A stretch of DNA of 64,000 nt from Diphasiastrum complanatum (GCA_029204225.1 CM055094.1:64258714-64322713); one strand, 5' to 3'; positions 1 through 11,939 are shown, counted from the first letter of the stretch. Numbers and translations are program-made. Notes: generated by a model from the sequence alone, not told the origin.

Positions 1-866
1 TTGAGGCATTAGTTTATAGCATCCTACTTAAGTTAAGTTCGGCACTTTAGACTCAAATTTGACGCAAACATTCTTTCTTGTAAAGGTAAGATTATATCCA
101 GTGCTGAATGGCCTTGAGAGGTGGATGTGCGAACGCCAATATTATAATGGTTGGTCTGACAAATCAATGATATATCTTTCTATATGATTGAATTTGAGGT
201 TCACAAAGATGTAAAGGAATACTGGGAGTGGCTTGAACTCACTACAATATGCAGGTGACATTTTGTAGAACCGAAGAAATCATGTAGTCCTTGAAAACAG
301 TTGAATATTTTTTTTATTATTATTTGAGTAGTTGAAGCATTATAGTTATGCATACTGATTTGTGCCTCTTCTCATGTCATTAATGAGCTAGGTTCATTTA
401 GTGATTCTCATATATGCTTCAGCCAAGGAAGCTCAGTAGCTCGAAACCCTGGTGGGTGTATGCGTTGCTTCTTTGCAACAAAGTCCTGTTGAAAAATTTC
501 GGCTTGTCAGGAAAGATTATAACGAATCGGTAAAAGGACGAGATCCAATGAACTCTTGGAATTAGGATGTTCTACATAAAAACATTCAGCAAGTATAGAA
601 GTATTGCCAGCTCTATAATGTGGAAGATTTGCAAATCTGCTGCCAGATCATTTCGACGTTTTAGATTATATTGATTCCCTTGTATAAGCTAAGCATTTTT
701 TTTATTTCTTTCTGGAGGTGATAAGTTCCAACAACGCTGTCAATGCAATTTATCCTTGTTTGATGCACTCTATGGTTTGTTTGAACTGATAACTACTGTA
801 TTGTTTATGACATTCTCCAGAAAAAGGAATGTGGATTGGACCTTTGTGATTCTGTAAAGTATTTAC
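1..866. other. Probable intron of the cotransporter gene, no exon recognised
   Basis: The last exon I can read ends at 867 with a good donor (CAG|GTAAAT on the minus strand), so the gene must continue leftwards. I searched both strands here for the tryptophan/arginine-rich segment that normally follows this point in the family and found nothing convincing. The next exon is probably beyond the window edge, and this stretch is AT-rich intron sequence. Confidence 0.5.
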
Positions 867-1090
867 CTGGGTGCATTCACGATTGACAAGAGAAAGCAAG
901 AGCAGTTCAGTGCAGAATAACAGGTAAGGAAGCAGATCGAAACAACTGGAGCAATGTGGTCTAGACTTCCAGCCATGGCTGCCATCATGCCCAAAATTGT
1001 TGTGAGGATCAGTGCTCTTTTGGGCTCTCCACAAGCAGATGCCTTTCCAAGAGAGTTAATCATTGGAATTATGCCATCTCCAGCAATAGC
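867..1090 (-). CDS. Cotransporter exon 7 (TM9-TM10)
   Basis: Starts AIAGDGIIPMINSLGKA (family AIAxDxxxPxL) and includes EPKRALILTTIL and HIAPVVSICFLTCYSALN. It ends SCFLLSIVNAP with two bases of the next codon before GTAAAT. It is the last exon visible before the window edge. Confidence 0.92.
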
Positions 1091-4000
1091 CTGTAAGCGG
1101 TGGTTGAAGTTTAGGTATAGCTCTGCATTTTATGAAAGTAAAATGAAACTCTGACATCGCTACACGAGCAATCTGCGTGAGAACGCTGATGAAAACCTAT
1201 TTGATTCTCAATTAGCATCTGGTCATTTTTCATTTTAAACAATGTCAAGCTTTTCAATTGTTCACCTGAAGTACACGTGGAGCAGTAATCAAACATTGCA
1301 ATGCTTGTGATATTGATGTAACGATAATTCCCAGCTGTGTAAGAATTTCAATGGGGTATGCCACATCTCTAACAGCCATCAACTTGTTATTCTCAGAGTG
1401 TGCATTTTCTGTTTGCCCATTTGATGGGTACTCGCCTAAAAGATATTCTCTTGTGCCAACTGCTCCCCATAGAACAAAGTATAGCAAGTAAAGAAACAAA
1501 CTAACAACAACTGCTCCCAGTGTCCCTACAGGGATAGATCTTTCTGGCCTCTGCAAGTTTTTTGCGCGATCTGCACCACTGTCAACAAGCATGTGCATTT
1601 GTGCTAACTTAAATAATCTTATAAAGCATGTTGGCAATGACTTTGTTGTCAAAGCTTCTATTTGAGCTCAAATGCATATGATCACTAACTCTACTGCATC
1701 AATGCAATAATTTAAGACCTCTTGTACAGGATACTTGTTAGTACTTTGAAGAAAAATAGAGTATAACCAAACCAGCCACCAAACCTTCAAAACATTTGAA
1801 ATGTGTTTCAAACGTTGGAAAGTTCCTCAAACACATTTAGCCTTTCTATTTTTTTTCTAAGGTGCATCAATATAGAAATTTATGGTGATATGAAAATATG
1901 TCCAGCGAGCCACTTGAACACATAATGGAGGCTATGTTTGCGCAACATATTTGATGTAGACAATTTTTGATAATTAAAATTATTGAAGGTTGACTATGAG
2001 CACGCGTTAACAATGTACAAGGAGTTTTGGTAGAGTAAGCTTTGGAGGAGAACTAGAAAGAAATGTAGTGGAAATTTTTTGGGAAGCAGATTTGAGATCT
2101 GGCAAGCTGCAATTAGGTTTTTTAGGCTATTTGTTTCAAGCATGAGCATTTTGATGTTTTTTTGTTATAACAGAAAGCTAAGAACAAAATCAACACAAAA
2201 AAATATTGAAACCCCTAAATCAGCTTGATGATTCGAACTTGCATTGACCGATTCAAATGCGATGGAAACGGTTGAATTTGCCAGTTTGACCACCTGTTTG
2301 AGTCAAATTTGAAACATAACTTATTTCGTCCCTTCCCCTCATCTATAAGGTGGGAGGACACATATTATCCTTCGTGTTTTCAGGCGAAAAGGATTGAGAA
2401 GGATGCACTGGAGGGATGGAGGAGATTGTCTCGAATGATACATCATGACTTATTCATAGTGCTTCTTGGTTTCTAAGGGGAGGCTCGAACTTGAGACCAA
2501 AGAAACTTTGGATGTCAAGATAACCAATTGTGCCACACCCTTGATTTATTCACAATGAAGTAGAGCTATGTTTAATGAAGTAGACCAATGTCTAATAGGT
2601 CTTCAAGTTTCAGAAGTATTGCTGGCAGCAGTAGAGCGTCCATAATGCAAAAAAAATGATCAAGAGGACGAGTGGTGGGGAATAGGGACTCATCCACACT
2701 TAAGAAAAGTCACATCATGAGATGGGAGTTAAAGGTATGGGAAGGAGAAGTCAAACTGTGAGAGCTTTTCCCTGCAGGATAAATCAGGTCTTTGCATGCA
2801 TGCATGCATGTGGTATTCTCAGCTTGACATTTCCATTCCTAAACATGTTGAGGTCAAAGTGCAAACACAATTGAACAATAAATCCAAAGCAATATGACTT
2901 GTGCATAAATTTTTAAAGAGGAGGTAGGGAGGTAGTACATTTAAAGCCAATTGAAATATTAAGAAACTAGCTGGTTGGAAAGATACGTCACATTAGTATA
3001 AAAGATTAGGGTCTCTTCAGAAACAATAATGCAAACAAGGTAAGAAGACAGGAACACTCGAACTTTTTCTTGGGAGATCTAAGTATTTCACAATTTGAAA
3101 AAGTTCAAAGAACTCCACATCTTTTGGTTCATTGAATTGACAGGCTTCCTACTAAACAGCATCTCCTGAAAGAAAGCCACCATGTTCAAGTACAGAGCCC
3201 ACTATCACTCGAGGCACAAGTATGGAATGTTTGGAATAACTAGTTCTCTCTTTTAGCTGTCTAAAAATGGACTCAGTCAGTTCAATAACTTGCACACCTA
3301 GTTAAGGTCAGAAAGCGCATTCATGCATCTTTAGTAAGCCAAATATTCAATTGGCAAGTGATATGATAAAATTCTATGGAGAATTTATCCAGATCACCAA
3401 GAAAAATTCACAAGAAATCAAGCTAAATGGTCAATGTCACATGCTATCACAATCAATGACCATTGACACATGTGAAGATCTAGAGCATTCTCGTATGCTC
3501 TATATAAGCACATGACGCTATGCCTCGTAGACCCGTTCCAATCCAGAAGTGTTTAAAAAATATTTAAATGCCCAAAAAATTACCTAAATAGTAGTACTAC
3601 GTACTTAGAAATTGAAGTCCCAGCCACATTTCGAAACGGGCAACTATGAATTAGATTCGGCTTATTCAACATGTAAAAAACCTGGGAAATTTTCATTCCT
3701 GGCCTCAAACGCCTTTGAGAAGAAAGTATTTTGCTCTTCCAACTACTTCTTTTTAATATCAGTTATTCATTTTTTGCTTTGATAAATTCATTGGCATGCA
3801 GGATTACATGCACCTTGTCCTATCGAAGAATGATCCTTGGCATGCATGCCGCCTGTAATCTTGCTATTATATTGTCGGTTCTAGGGATTACACTCCTCCA
3901 AGCTCGTGAAATCAACTAGCTGATAATCAAATGGAAGCGTTTCCTTGGCAAAGACTTTTGCTGGCAACCTTCCTTTTGCGTACTTTGGGGTCACCAAGGG

Positions 4001-7000
4001 TTGATTGGCCGAGCTTTGATGCTGAGATGAGTCTGGTAGGTAGCTTGTCTAATAACCACCAGAATAGTAAAATTGCGATCAATCGATGTTTTTTTGATTC
4101 TTACCCCTACTTATGTCAGGTATGTGATAGAACTCACGAATTCAAAAACGTAGTCCTTTTTGTGAGAGGGCCCTTCTTTTTATTATATTTTGCTGTGTTT
4201 CCAGAATAGAGTACTGTCGAGCTGATGACAATACATTTAAAACATCGAGATGTCGCCATGTTACTTTTAGAATAGAATGTGCATCTACAATATGGAAACA
4301 CGTTCTTGGATACTCAGCATGTTCTTCCTGAGCATAAGATTGCCTTAAGAGGAATCTAAGATTGCTAAAATATCTAAATTACTGCGTGCTGTATATTATG
4401 TGAAAATGATTGTTGCACTCATTAAGGATGAAATGTATTCCATCGAGGACCAACTAGATATCCCTAGATGAGAGTTTAAGTCTGCGGGTTGGTTGTCACT
4501 TCTCTTTCAAGTTTTGGACTTCAAATTAGTAATTATTAATCCCCTATTATTGACCCTTCTTAAGTAAGTAGGACGTAAGTATTCTAACTTACAAGCAATA
4601 TCAACAGATTAATTGTTTTGGGACAGCAATTTTGAAAGTAGAGAAGCCAGAAGAAACTCAGAAAATAATTCGTGAGCATAGTTTAGAATTTAAATATAGT
4701 AAGTTTAGATTTCTACATAGGTTCCACAACAGACTGCTCTGACCATGAAAGCCACCCAGCTGTTGCTCGTAGTCAGAGATCTTGAGCGAGAACTTTCTTT
4801 CAACTTTTTCAAAAATTTTCTGCTTGTTTAACTTAGGAAATTGATACTTTTTGTATGAAATCGGTTATTTATAAATGCTAGCGGCATGAAGTACACAAAA
4901 CTCAAAAAACAAATTGAGCATATAGGGTAATGCGGGGCAAAACCATAATGTACAGAATTATGGACCATCCTTATCAAAACTTCAAGAGCTAAGGAGAATG
5001 ATATACGTACCTTAAAATTCCTGTAAAGCATGGGAAGAATACCGAGACCATAACAGAGAATGATGCGCCTCTTCTATACCCGGGATTCCAATTTCCTCTA
5101 AAAGTATTCCATGAAAGACCAGTCAAACTGTGTTGTGCATTTCGTGGAGGTGCTAAGGTCAAACCCAACAAATAAGACAATAATGTGTAGAGGACAACAG
5201 CAAAGAAGAGTGTCCCGAGTTTTGAAACAAATTTGATCCCGAAAAACACCTGCATTCAAATTTCGCTTACACATTATGTATATCATGCAAACAAAAAGTT
5301 ACATGAAATATAATGGTTGTAGCAGTTTTTATATTATCAGTCAATGTGGGAAAAAGCTTAATATTGACAACATCTGATTCAGGGCAATCACAGTCAGTTT
5401 TGTGTGTTCAAGCGAACTCGAAATACAACAAGGGTCAAGATGTTTAAACAATAGTCAAGGCACTTTCAAAATGACATGTTTATACTTGAGGAGTGAAAAC
5501 TTGGCGAGCTTAATGGTTCCAGAGTTCTCACACCTTGGTGACAGTATTCAAAGAATTGCTAATCTGTATAATGATTTGCCAGTGAAATTTCTGGGAGCTC
5601 ACTAAATCATCTGGCCTGAACTTTGCTGCGCATTTTATTGAATGACTAGAGCAAGATACTCGTATAAGTAAGAGCTTACCATTATGCCAAGGAGAAGCAC
5701 TACTATCACACCAAGAACCCTATTGGCCGATGGAAAATTCAGGATTGTAAATGTAAACTGCATGACCTCGACGGCTCCCAGAGTCTGCCATGACATGGGT
5801 CATTGAATTAATCTTTTCAAGCGAAAAAGATCAAAAGTATATTTGTACAAGCAAGATGCGAAGACACACCGTTAAACTCTTTTCCCAACAGAGATGCTTT
5901 AATAATAACCTTAGTCAACTAAATAAATTATTGGAATGTTCCTGTCTGCAGTTTGCATCTCAACTTCTCAAGTTTGCACCGAAGGAAATATACCTCAAGT
6001 ACAGCAAGTAGCAGCAATCCCAAGAAGTACATAAAACCAACTGCACCTCCTATTTGGGGCCCCAATGCCCTTGATAGCAGAAAACTGTCAAATTCATCAG
6101 ATGTCAACATTTGAGAACGTTGTGCTGCTATTATGGCAAAGGACAAAATTTACGACTGGAAATTCGATGCAGGAATTTATACAATTCTGGCAAAAATAGT
6201 ATGACTTTTCAAGACAACCGGGCACTTTTTAGCCCCTTGTTTGCGACTAAACCTTAAACCTCAGCACTGATGTCACTCCCGCTAAAAGGTTCACGCATTA
6301 GATTTCTCTGCTAGAAAGCTGTGAGTAGTGAATGGCTTGTTATGGTTTTGACTAGAAATTCAAAAAAAGCCCAACCGTGACGTAGGATTCTGTTACACGT
6401 TTATGCAGAGAGTAGAGAACATACTATGTACCGCCTTCTTCTATTGGGCCATTGGTGGCAATGGCACATAATGATGTGGTCGTCAAAAGAGCACACAAGA
6501 AAGAAAGAGACACTATTATGAATGTCTGCCAAACTCCAGCATTTCCCACAATGTAGAAGAAACGAAGAAATATCAACACACCTGCACAATGACAAAGTTT
6601 CATATGAGCTTCTTAACAATTGTTGGCTTTTTTTATTAGCTTCAAGCTGAGGTTTCTTTAACCTATTAAACCCTTTATCTTTCCAATGTGTGATTGGCCT
6701 GTCAACACTGTGAAGCCCTATAACGAGTTCAAAGAGCAAAACTTTTGAATTCTTGACACACGATTTATCCTTTCCAACATTGTGCATGCTCATCACACAC
6801 ACACACACATCCCTCGTGATTAATCAGACATGCACATGCTGTGGCATGTGGGACTTTCAAGCACATGAAAACTGAAGCTCAAGGTTTGTAAGCGAGTAAG
6901 CGCAAAAAAAAAAACCCCAAACTTTTTACCAGCATCTCAGATTATGGCGGGAAACGGAATGAATTGTATGATCCACGTTAGTAGGTGCTGGTTCATAGTG

Positions 7001-7821
7001 GACACGAATCTAAGCAACAATATGACTAAAAGTATCCAGGTATACTTCATGTAAAAGGCCTTTGTTAATCTTTTTGATGATAGGAGCCCAGAATGGCAGC
7101 AAGCACATTGCCTCAGCAGGTTCTTCTGATAGGTCTGTCCAAGGCCAGAATGGCAGCAAGCGAATTGGCATTAGTTCTTTTATGTGCGGCTGATAACCCT
7201 TGATTGATAACAGTGAAGGAAGGCTTTCTTGGAGGACGCCAAGTGTAAATTTTACACCCAAACAACCCAGGTCCCATACTTTTTAAATAAAGGCTGTCGG
7301 AAGAATGAACTCGAAGAAATGAAACTCCACATGCAAGCAATATTAAAGGATAGTCAGTGGCATGTAAGATAAGGAGCTTATTGTGAGACCATTAATTGTT
7401 TGGGTTAAGAACGTCTGGATACCTAGAAAGTCAGGATTCTATCCTTTCAACCCTGGCTTAATCTGTTTCATAAGATATAAAGTGTTTACACTTATAACTA
7501 CTGTACGTAAAAAAAAGTAAGCATTGCGTGAATGTCTCAACAGCGTTAAGCGGTCATGGTTCCAAACTGAAACTTACCCCACATGTTTTCACAGGTTGGG
7601 ATAAGAACACCAGTAAATGTCCCAAGTCCATCAGTCTTGCCGTTATATTTTGTAAAGAGATCTTTGAACTTCCTTTCAAGAAATAAGAAGTACATATTTG
7701 ACTTGGTTGCATGCTCCACTGATTCGGTTGATGATGCTCGAGGAGTAGTTACTTTCTGAGCTACACATGCAAGACTAGGATATCCGGAGTACTTTTGCAG
7801 TTTATTGCTTTCTTGCTCCAT
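867..7821 (-). CDS. Cation-chloride cotransporter (SLC12/KCC-NKCC family), 5' half of gene
   Basis: This is a membrane protein of the amino acid-polyamine-organocation superfamily that moves K+ and/or Na+ with Cl- electroneutrally. Seven exons splice in a consistent frame: 7821-7578, 6581-6425, 6084-5994, 5784-5680, 5249-5011, 1578-1266 and 1090-867, giving about 457 codons. In order they give a roughly 70-residue cytosolic N-terminus, TM1-TM2 (VLIFLRFFYIVGNAG, then SLCAIATNGPIEEGGTY), SRALGPQIGGAVGF, LGAVEVMQF, a long outer loop, and FFPCFTGILSGADRAKN followed by RSIPVGT, which matches the family FFPxxTGIxxGxxR...SIPxGT signature. Then come ITAPRVLQAIAGDGIIP and SCFLLSIVNAP. Family members run to about 1000 residues, so the rest of the membrane domain and the cytosolic C-terminal domain lie off the left edge. 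The TM1 PxxxNxxG region and the FLRxxxxVGNAG block look more like animal or algal KCC than flowering-plant CCC1. No internal stop was found, so it is likely functional. Confidence 0.92.
1266..1578 (-). CDS. Cotransporter exon 6 (after TM6 to TM8)
   Basis: Starts with the base that completes the Ser codon and reads GADRAKNLQRPERSIPVGT, then a long hydrophobic segment with a loop containing GEYPSNGQTENAHSENN, and LTQLGIIVTSISQALQCLI. The acceptor is TTGACAG and the donor CAG|GTGAAC. The SIPVGT motif is diagnostic of the family. Confidence 0.93.
1579..5010 (-). other. Long intron 5 of the cotransporter gene (3.4 kb)
   Basis: The intron is bounded by GT at 5010 and AG at 1579 on the minus strand. 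It is AT-rich. Short plus-strand ORFs near 3731-3919 and 3931-4209 have no recognisable protein and look like chance. A (TGCA)n run lies near 2793-2810, and the intron holds a SINE-like element near 2470-2541. No other mobile element was recognised. Confidence 0.8.
2470..2541 (-). mobile_element. tRNA-derived SINE head (pol III A and B boxes)
   Basis: Read on the minus strand, TGGCACAATTGG (2524-2535) matches the pol III A box and AAGTTCGAGCC (2482-2492) matches the B box. They are spaced about 31 bases apart, as in tRNA genes and tRNA-derived SINEs. The minus-strand head begins about 2541; the body may run down to about 2340. It does not fold as an intact tRNA, so a SINE is more likely than a tRNA gene. 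The 3' tail was not defined. Confidence 0.5.
5011..5249 (-). CDS. Cotransporter exon 5 (TM4-TM6)
   Basis: Begins VFFGIKFVSKLG (family GxKxVxKxxxxFL), then a TM, an extracellular loop with SLTGLSWNTFRGNW, and FSVMVSVFFPCFTGILS, the broken-helix TM6 with the ion-binding FFPxxTGI motif. The donor is AAG|GTACGT at 5010. The following intron is about 3.4 kb, far longer than the others. Confidence 0.92.
5680..5784 (-). CDS. Cotransporter exon 4
   Basis: Exactly 35 codons in phase 0, beginning TLGAVEVMQFTFTIL and ending LGVIVVLLLGIM before GTAAGC. LGAVE aligns with the family LGAxE around the end of TM3, which contributes to the K+/Cl- site in solved structures of relatives. Confidence 0.92.
5994..6084 (-). 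CDS. Cotransporter exon 3 (SRALGP segment, TM3)
   Basis: The 91-nt exon joins the TA left by exon 2 to T, restoring the tyrosine of GGTYFLLSRALGP. It then gives QIGGAVGFMYFLGLLLLAVLE, a glycine-rich TM3. It has an AG acceptor (GACAG) and a GTATAT donor. Confidence 0.92.
6425..6581 (-). CDS. Cotransporter exon 2 (TM1-TM2)
   Basis: The acceptor is GTGCAG at 6582-6583. The donor that keeps the frame is GTATGTTC at 6424; an earlier GT at 6431 would break the frame. The exon encodes VLIFLRFFYIVGNAGVWQ, a hydrophobic TM2, and CAIATNGPIEEGGTY. AIATNG is one of the best conserved family motifs, lying between TM2 and TM3 around the ion path. Confidence 0.93.
7088..7161. repeat. 17-bp direct repeat in intron 1 of the cotransporter
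   Basis: CCAGAATGGCAGCAAGC occurs at 7088-7104 and again at 7145-7161, with related sequence after each copy (period 57). It is a small local duplication in the intron. Two minus-strand ORFs cover this region, but neither matches a protein I know. Confidence 0.6.
7578..7821 (-). CDS. Cotransporter exon 1 (N-terminus and start of TM1)
   Basis: The ATG at 7821 opens 81 codons plus one base, ending ENMWG across a GTAAGT donor. An acceptor-like CAG lies at 7836, so an upstream non-coding or coding exon is possible. Without that splice, an in-frame TGA sits about nine codons upstream of the ATG, which supports this start. The segment FKDLFTKYNGKTDGLGTF followed by GVLIPTCENMWG corresponds to the family's LGTxxGVxxPCxxNxxG entry into TM1. 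Confidence 0.85.
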
Positions 7822-7835
7822 TGAAGCTGCTGTAC

Positions 7836-9156
7836 CTGAATGGTAGCATCAAGCAAGTCTAAGTACGAGAAGTTTGAAGTGAAGTGAACGGTATTAAAGT
7901 TTAAAGTTCAGCTATAATAAGTTTTCACAATATATGAGTCAAGGTTAGCTTTGAATTAAAAACGCAAATCAGCAGGATTTCAGAGTCCGCTCAATGGGAT
8001 ACACATGGAATCACTGACCCAAATGCGAGATGGTTTGCTCAAACTTACAGACAAAGAAAGAAGATTTTCTGTTTTTTAGAGATTAAATTGCGATTTGAAA
8101 CTGATGTAAGATCTTAAATGAGTGCGCAGCTCTGTTTCACACATTTTAATTCCATGTTATCGAGAAATTTTTAACTTTCATGAGGCCAAAAATTGCAGTG
8201 AAGGGATTTGATGCCAACTTGAGTAGCATAGTGCGGCTTTACCATGGTAATGATATTAGTTGTGTAAGCTTGTGAACGCATCTGGATGCCACTCAGTATT
8301 GTGGTTGTAGCTTTACATAAGAAGATAAAAAGACGCACGTAATCCTCAACGCCGCATCGTCGAATATATCATCTATATGTTCCAGGCACAATAGGAAGGA
8401 GCTTTGAGGAGCCTAGCCTAAATTTGAGACTCTAATGTCCCGTACAGGATCAACGTTCTTGCTTAGAAAGCGCTCAACTTCGAAGGTTTGCATGTTAATA
8501 CTAGGACGTCAAACTTCTAGTGTAGGTGTGTCGTTCTTCGAGATGGTTGTAAGTAAATGTTAAAATCTGGAAATCTTCAATTTATTATTGTAGTTTCATC
8601 GAATGATTCTACGCTTCATGTTCGCTGCCTGGTTGGCCAGCCATCTAAGGAAGTAAGAGCTTATTATCAGCATGAGTGTGCATGAATGCAATGTGCAAAT
8701 ATTCTTCTTAATGAATGTACAAATGGAATTTCAGTTTGAACGTATTAGGATTTAGTATGCTGCTGTAATTTCAACAGGCCGCTAGAAATCGAATTGCTGA
8801 TTTTTGCTAGCTTAACAGATTAAGTTCATTTAAATTTCAGTGAGCTTCAAAAACACATACAAAGGCGATATGTGCTCTTGGTGGGGGCCTTACACAAACG
8901 AGTTTCGAATGACTCACCTCGCAAAGAAAGTACGTCCGGAATTTGAAAATGTGCAGTGCAGTGCAGAAAGAGATGATTTGCGAGGACCAAAAACCGACAA
9001 GATTGAACTCCTTACAAAACTATTCCTCCTCGTACACGTCCTGCATGCTCTCGTACTATCTATCTTCCTCAAAACCGTTACTACTATAAGCTAAACAGCA
9101 GACACACATTCCCATTCAAAAAACCAATTATCTTCTTCTCACACAAGTTTCCAATT
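7836..9156. other. Region upstream of the cotransporter coding exons
   Basis: This stretch should hold any 5' untranslated exon and the promoter of the minus-strand transporter. I see no clear TATA box with a coding exon. A plus-strand ORF at 8840-9094 has no recognisable domain and is probably chance. Confidence 0.4.
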
Positions 9157-9228
9157 ACTCAAATGAAAACTGTAATTGTACTAAATTTTAACACTCAAAT
9201 GAAAACTGTAATTGTACTAAATTTTAAC
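9157..9228. repeat. Perfect 36-bp tandem duplication
   Basis: The 36-bp unit beginning ACTCAAATGAAAACTGTAAT occurs at 9157-9192 and immediately again at 9193-9228 without a mismatch, so the duplication is recent. It makes a short repeated peptide in a plus-strand ORF, but nothing indicates coding. Confidence 0.9.
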
Positions 9229-9319
9229 AGGAATCACGATCGGGATTACACGTATATCATAAGAGAGCGAGCAATCCAGATTGCTGCTGGTAAACTTATC
9301 ACACATTATATAGACGGAT

Positions 9320-9358
9320 ACGAACGAACGAGCGAGCGAGCGAGCTGCGATCGAACGA

Positions 9359-9401
<43 letters not shown>
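9320..9401. repeat. (CGAA)/(GCGA) then (AG)20 microsatellite
   Basis: CGAACGAACGAGCGAGCGAG grades into an AG run at 9362-9401. Such GA tracts are common in plant promoters and 5' UTRs, and this one lies about 1.5 kb upstream of the transporter's first visible exon. ORFs across it encode only dipeptide repeats. Confidence 0.9.
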
Positions 9402-9406
<5 letters not shown>

Positions 9407-9702
9407 TTCCTCATATAATATCGTCCCAGCACTTCGTCGTTTATGGAGCCCGCCCTTTTTTTGTCGAGAGAGTATTCGCTAAATGTTCTTCTTCGTTAGG
9501 TGGATGGAGTCTAATCACGCAATCATCGTGCATATGTGTTTTTGGGTGGTCAAAGAGAAAGGGGTGGGGTGGGGGGCAGGGGCTTACGTTAGAAAAGGCG
9601 TGACATGTTGGGAAATATTTTCACGCTTTTTGTGACCCAACGTTGATTGACAAAGAGTCACGCCAAGGTGCAAAAGGTGTGCTTAATGGAGCCTTGGGAT
9701 AT

Positions 9703-9925
9703 GCACTTTGATCCACCACAAGATCTTATGGAACTTTACTACATCCATATTATCATATATCATTTTCCTAAACCCTGAAATGAGTGCCTCTATTTATCTT
9801 TATCACTTTGTTCCAACCTCACCAAGTTAAGAGAGATTGCACTTTGATCTATAGATCTTTGTAGGTTTTTCTAGATCCATAATATCATATCATTTTTCCA
9901 AACACCGTGAAATCAGTGCCTCTTT
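9703..9925. repeat. Degenerate ~135-bp tandem duplication
   Basis: GCACTTTGATC, then ATCTAGATCC-like sequence, ATCATAT and GAAATSAGTGCCTCT appear in the same order at 9703-9796 and 9838-9925. It is an old tandem duplication with several indels. Confidence 0.65.
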
Positions 9926-10185
9926 TTTTTACGTCACTTTATTGAAATCTACCACTTTTTAAATTCAAATAAGAAGGGAGATAAGAATTGGCCAGTAGCC
10001 AATGAAGCCAAGTGCCCATTCTCCAATATAAATAGTGGCACCATGTACTTTAATTTTTATGTTCAATCAAAGAAAGGTGATTCAATGTCCTGTCTTCTCC
10101 TCTTCTTCCATCTCCCTCATGTTATTATTATTTTTCTAGTATTTGCTTTTGCTAATTGTTGGATTCAACGAATGTTATTGCTATT

Positions 10186-10555
<370 letters not shown>

Positions 10556-10603
10556 GTGATTTTTTTTGTTCACTCATGTTTCTCTCACACAAACAAGCAT
10601 GCA

Positions 10604-10768
<165 letters not shown>

Positions 10769-10884
10769 CTTATCTCTTTCTACTACTCTTTTCATTGATA
10801 ATTTGTTTTTGTCATTATTGTAATGACCCTCTCTCTTACATCTATATAGCCATCACTATTATGAGAAATGTCTTTGTTGCATCC

Positions 10885-10886
<2 letters not shown>

Positions 10887-10918
<32 letters not shown>
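10887..10918. repeat. (GT)16 microsatellite
   Basis: A pure GT run of about 32 bases within AT-rich intergenic sequence. Confidence 0.95.
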
Positions 10919-10920
<2 letters not shown>

Positions 10921-11219
10921 CTTAACAAATCTAAACAAAACTAAACATTATCGCCACAATACAAAAAATAAGAATCTTAACGTTAATAGAATTTGTATAG
11001 AGCCGTTACAATAAAATACCATGTTCACATAACCTAACTACCGACAAAAGCTCCAAGTTGAGGAGAATAGGATCACTTTCATCCATCCACAAAAATAATT
11101 GTGTTAGAATAGGAAAATTCTTGTGGGAATTACATGTGTCTACACATATTTTTAGTTTTTATCCATTTCGCAACAACTAGTCATTGTTGAGTTAGGTGAC
11201 TTGTCCAAAGTATGAGTTT

Positions 11220-11440
11220 GTCAGATTATTGAGGTGTGTCACCACCTTGGCGTACTCCTCAAAAAATCTCCAAAAGAAAATCGTAATCCCAAGAAACAAT
11301 TGAACTTGCTTAACAGTTTGTAGGATTGGCCAATCAACAACTATCTTGATTTTATCCTCATCAATCTTGATCCCATTATTAGTGATCTTATGATCTAGAT
11401 AAACTAGCTCATGCTTAATGAATTCACATTTCGATTTTTT
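11220..11440 (-). pseudogene. Ty3/gypsy reverse transcriptase C-terminal fragment
   Basis: The minus strand reads KCEFIKHELVYLDHKIT, then NNGIKIDEDKIK, VKQVQLFLGI and FWRFFEEYAKVVTP. This matches the gypsy RT thumb/connection block (KCxF...YLGHxxSxxGIxxDxxKIxAI...VRSFLGLxxYYRRF). The upstream RT catalytic core is absent. A related, more decayed copy lies at 52640-52870. Confidence 0.85.
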
Positions 11441-11503
11441 AGTTTAGAAATTCCTGTCGGATTTTTGTCATAGACAGTTTTGATATGCTCTATGTGTCCA
11501 CCA

Positions 11504-11722
11504 TCAGGGAGTTTGATCATTGTGTCGCATGTTCTTTCCTTCTATACAAAAGTTCATCATATGTCTAGGCTTGTTGCAAATATAGCAAAGATTTGTCTTT
11601 TTAGCCTTGATCCAAGACAAAAACTTTTTCTTCTTTTTCTTCAGTGGTTCTGATGCCATTTGTTCCAAATATTTTAAAGTATTTCGGAGGGTATTAGGCT
11701 TGATTTCCTTTTTCAATTCCAC
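11504..11722 (-). pseudogene. Retroelement gag tail with CCHC zinc knuckle
   Basis: A 72-codon minus ORF ends in a basic stretch followed by CYICNKPRHMMNFC (11546-11587), a CX2CX4HX4C nucleic-acid-binding knuckle of retroelement Gag. The gypsy RT fragment follows immediately on the same strand, so a protease and most of RT have been deleted between the two. Confidence 0.75.
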
Positions 11723-11939
11723 TACAATGGTTGTGTGCCACTTTTAGGGATTACTATTCCAACAACAACTTCCAAATGTAATTTAAATAGTTGATGCAAC
11801 ATGAATGATGCAACCCATCCTTCATGCAGTTGTCTACTGCAACAAACTAGTTAATTAGGTGCTGCAACCTCAAAAATTGGTTCTGTGATGGCATCGATTA
11901 GCTAACCATCGTTGGTCTGTAGTTGTGTCATTGTGGAAT

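Noticed and set aside
3731-4209. Two plus-strand ORFs inside cotransporter intron 5
   Set aside because: No recognisable protein, opposite strand to the gene, and lengths expected by chance.
9163-9603. 146-codon plus-strand ORF
   Set aside because: It runs through a 36-bp tandem duplication and a GA microsatellite, with no domain and no homology I recognise.
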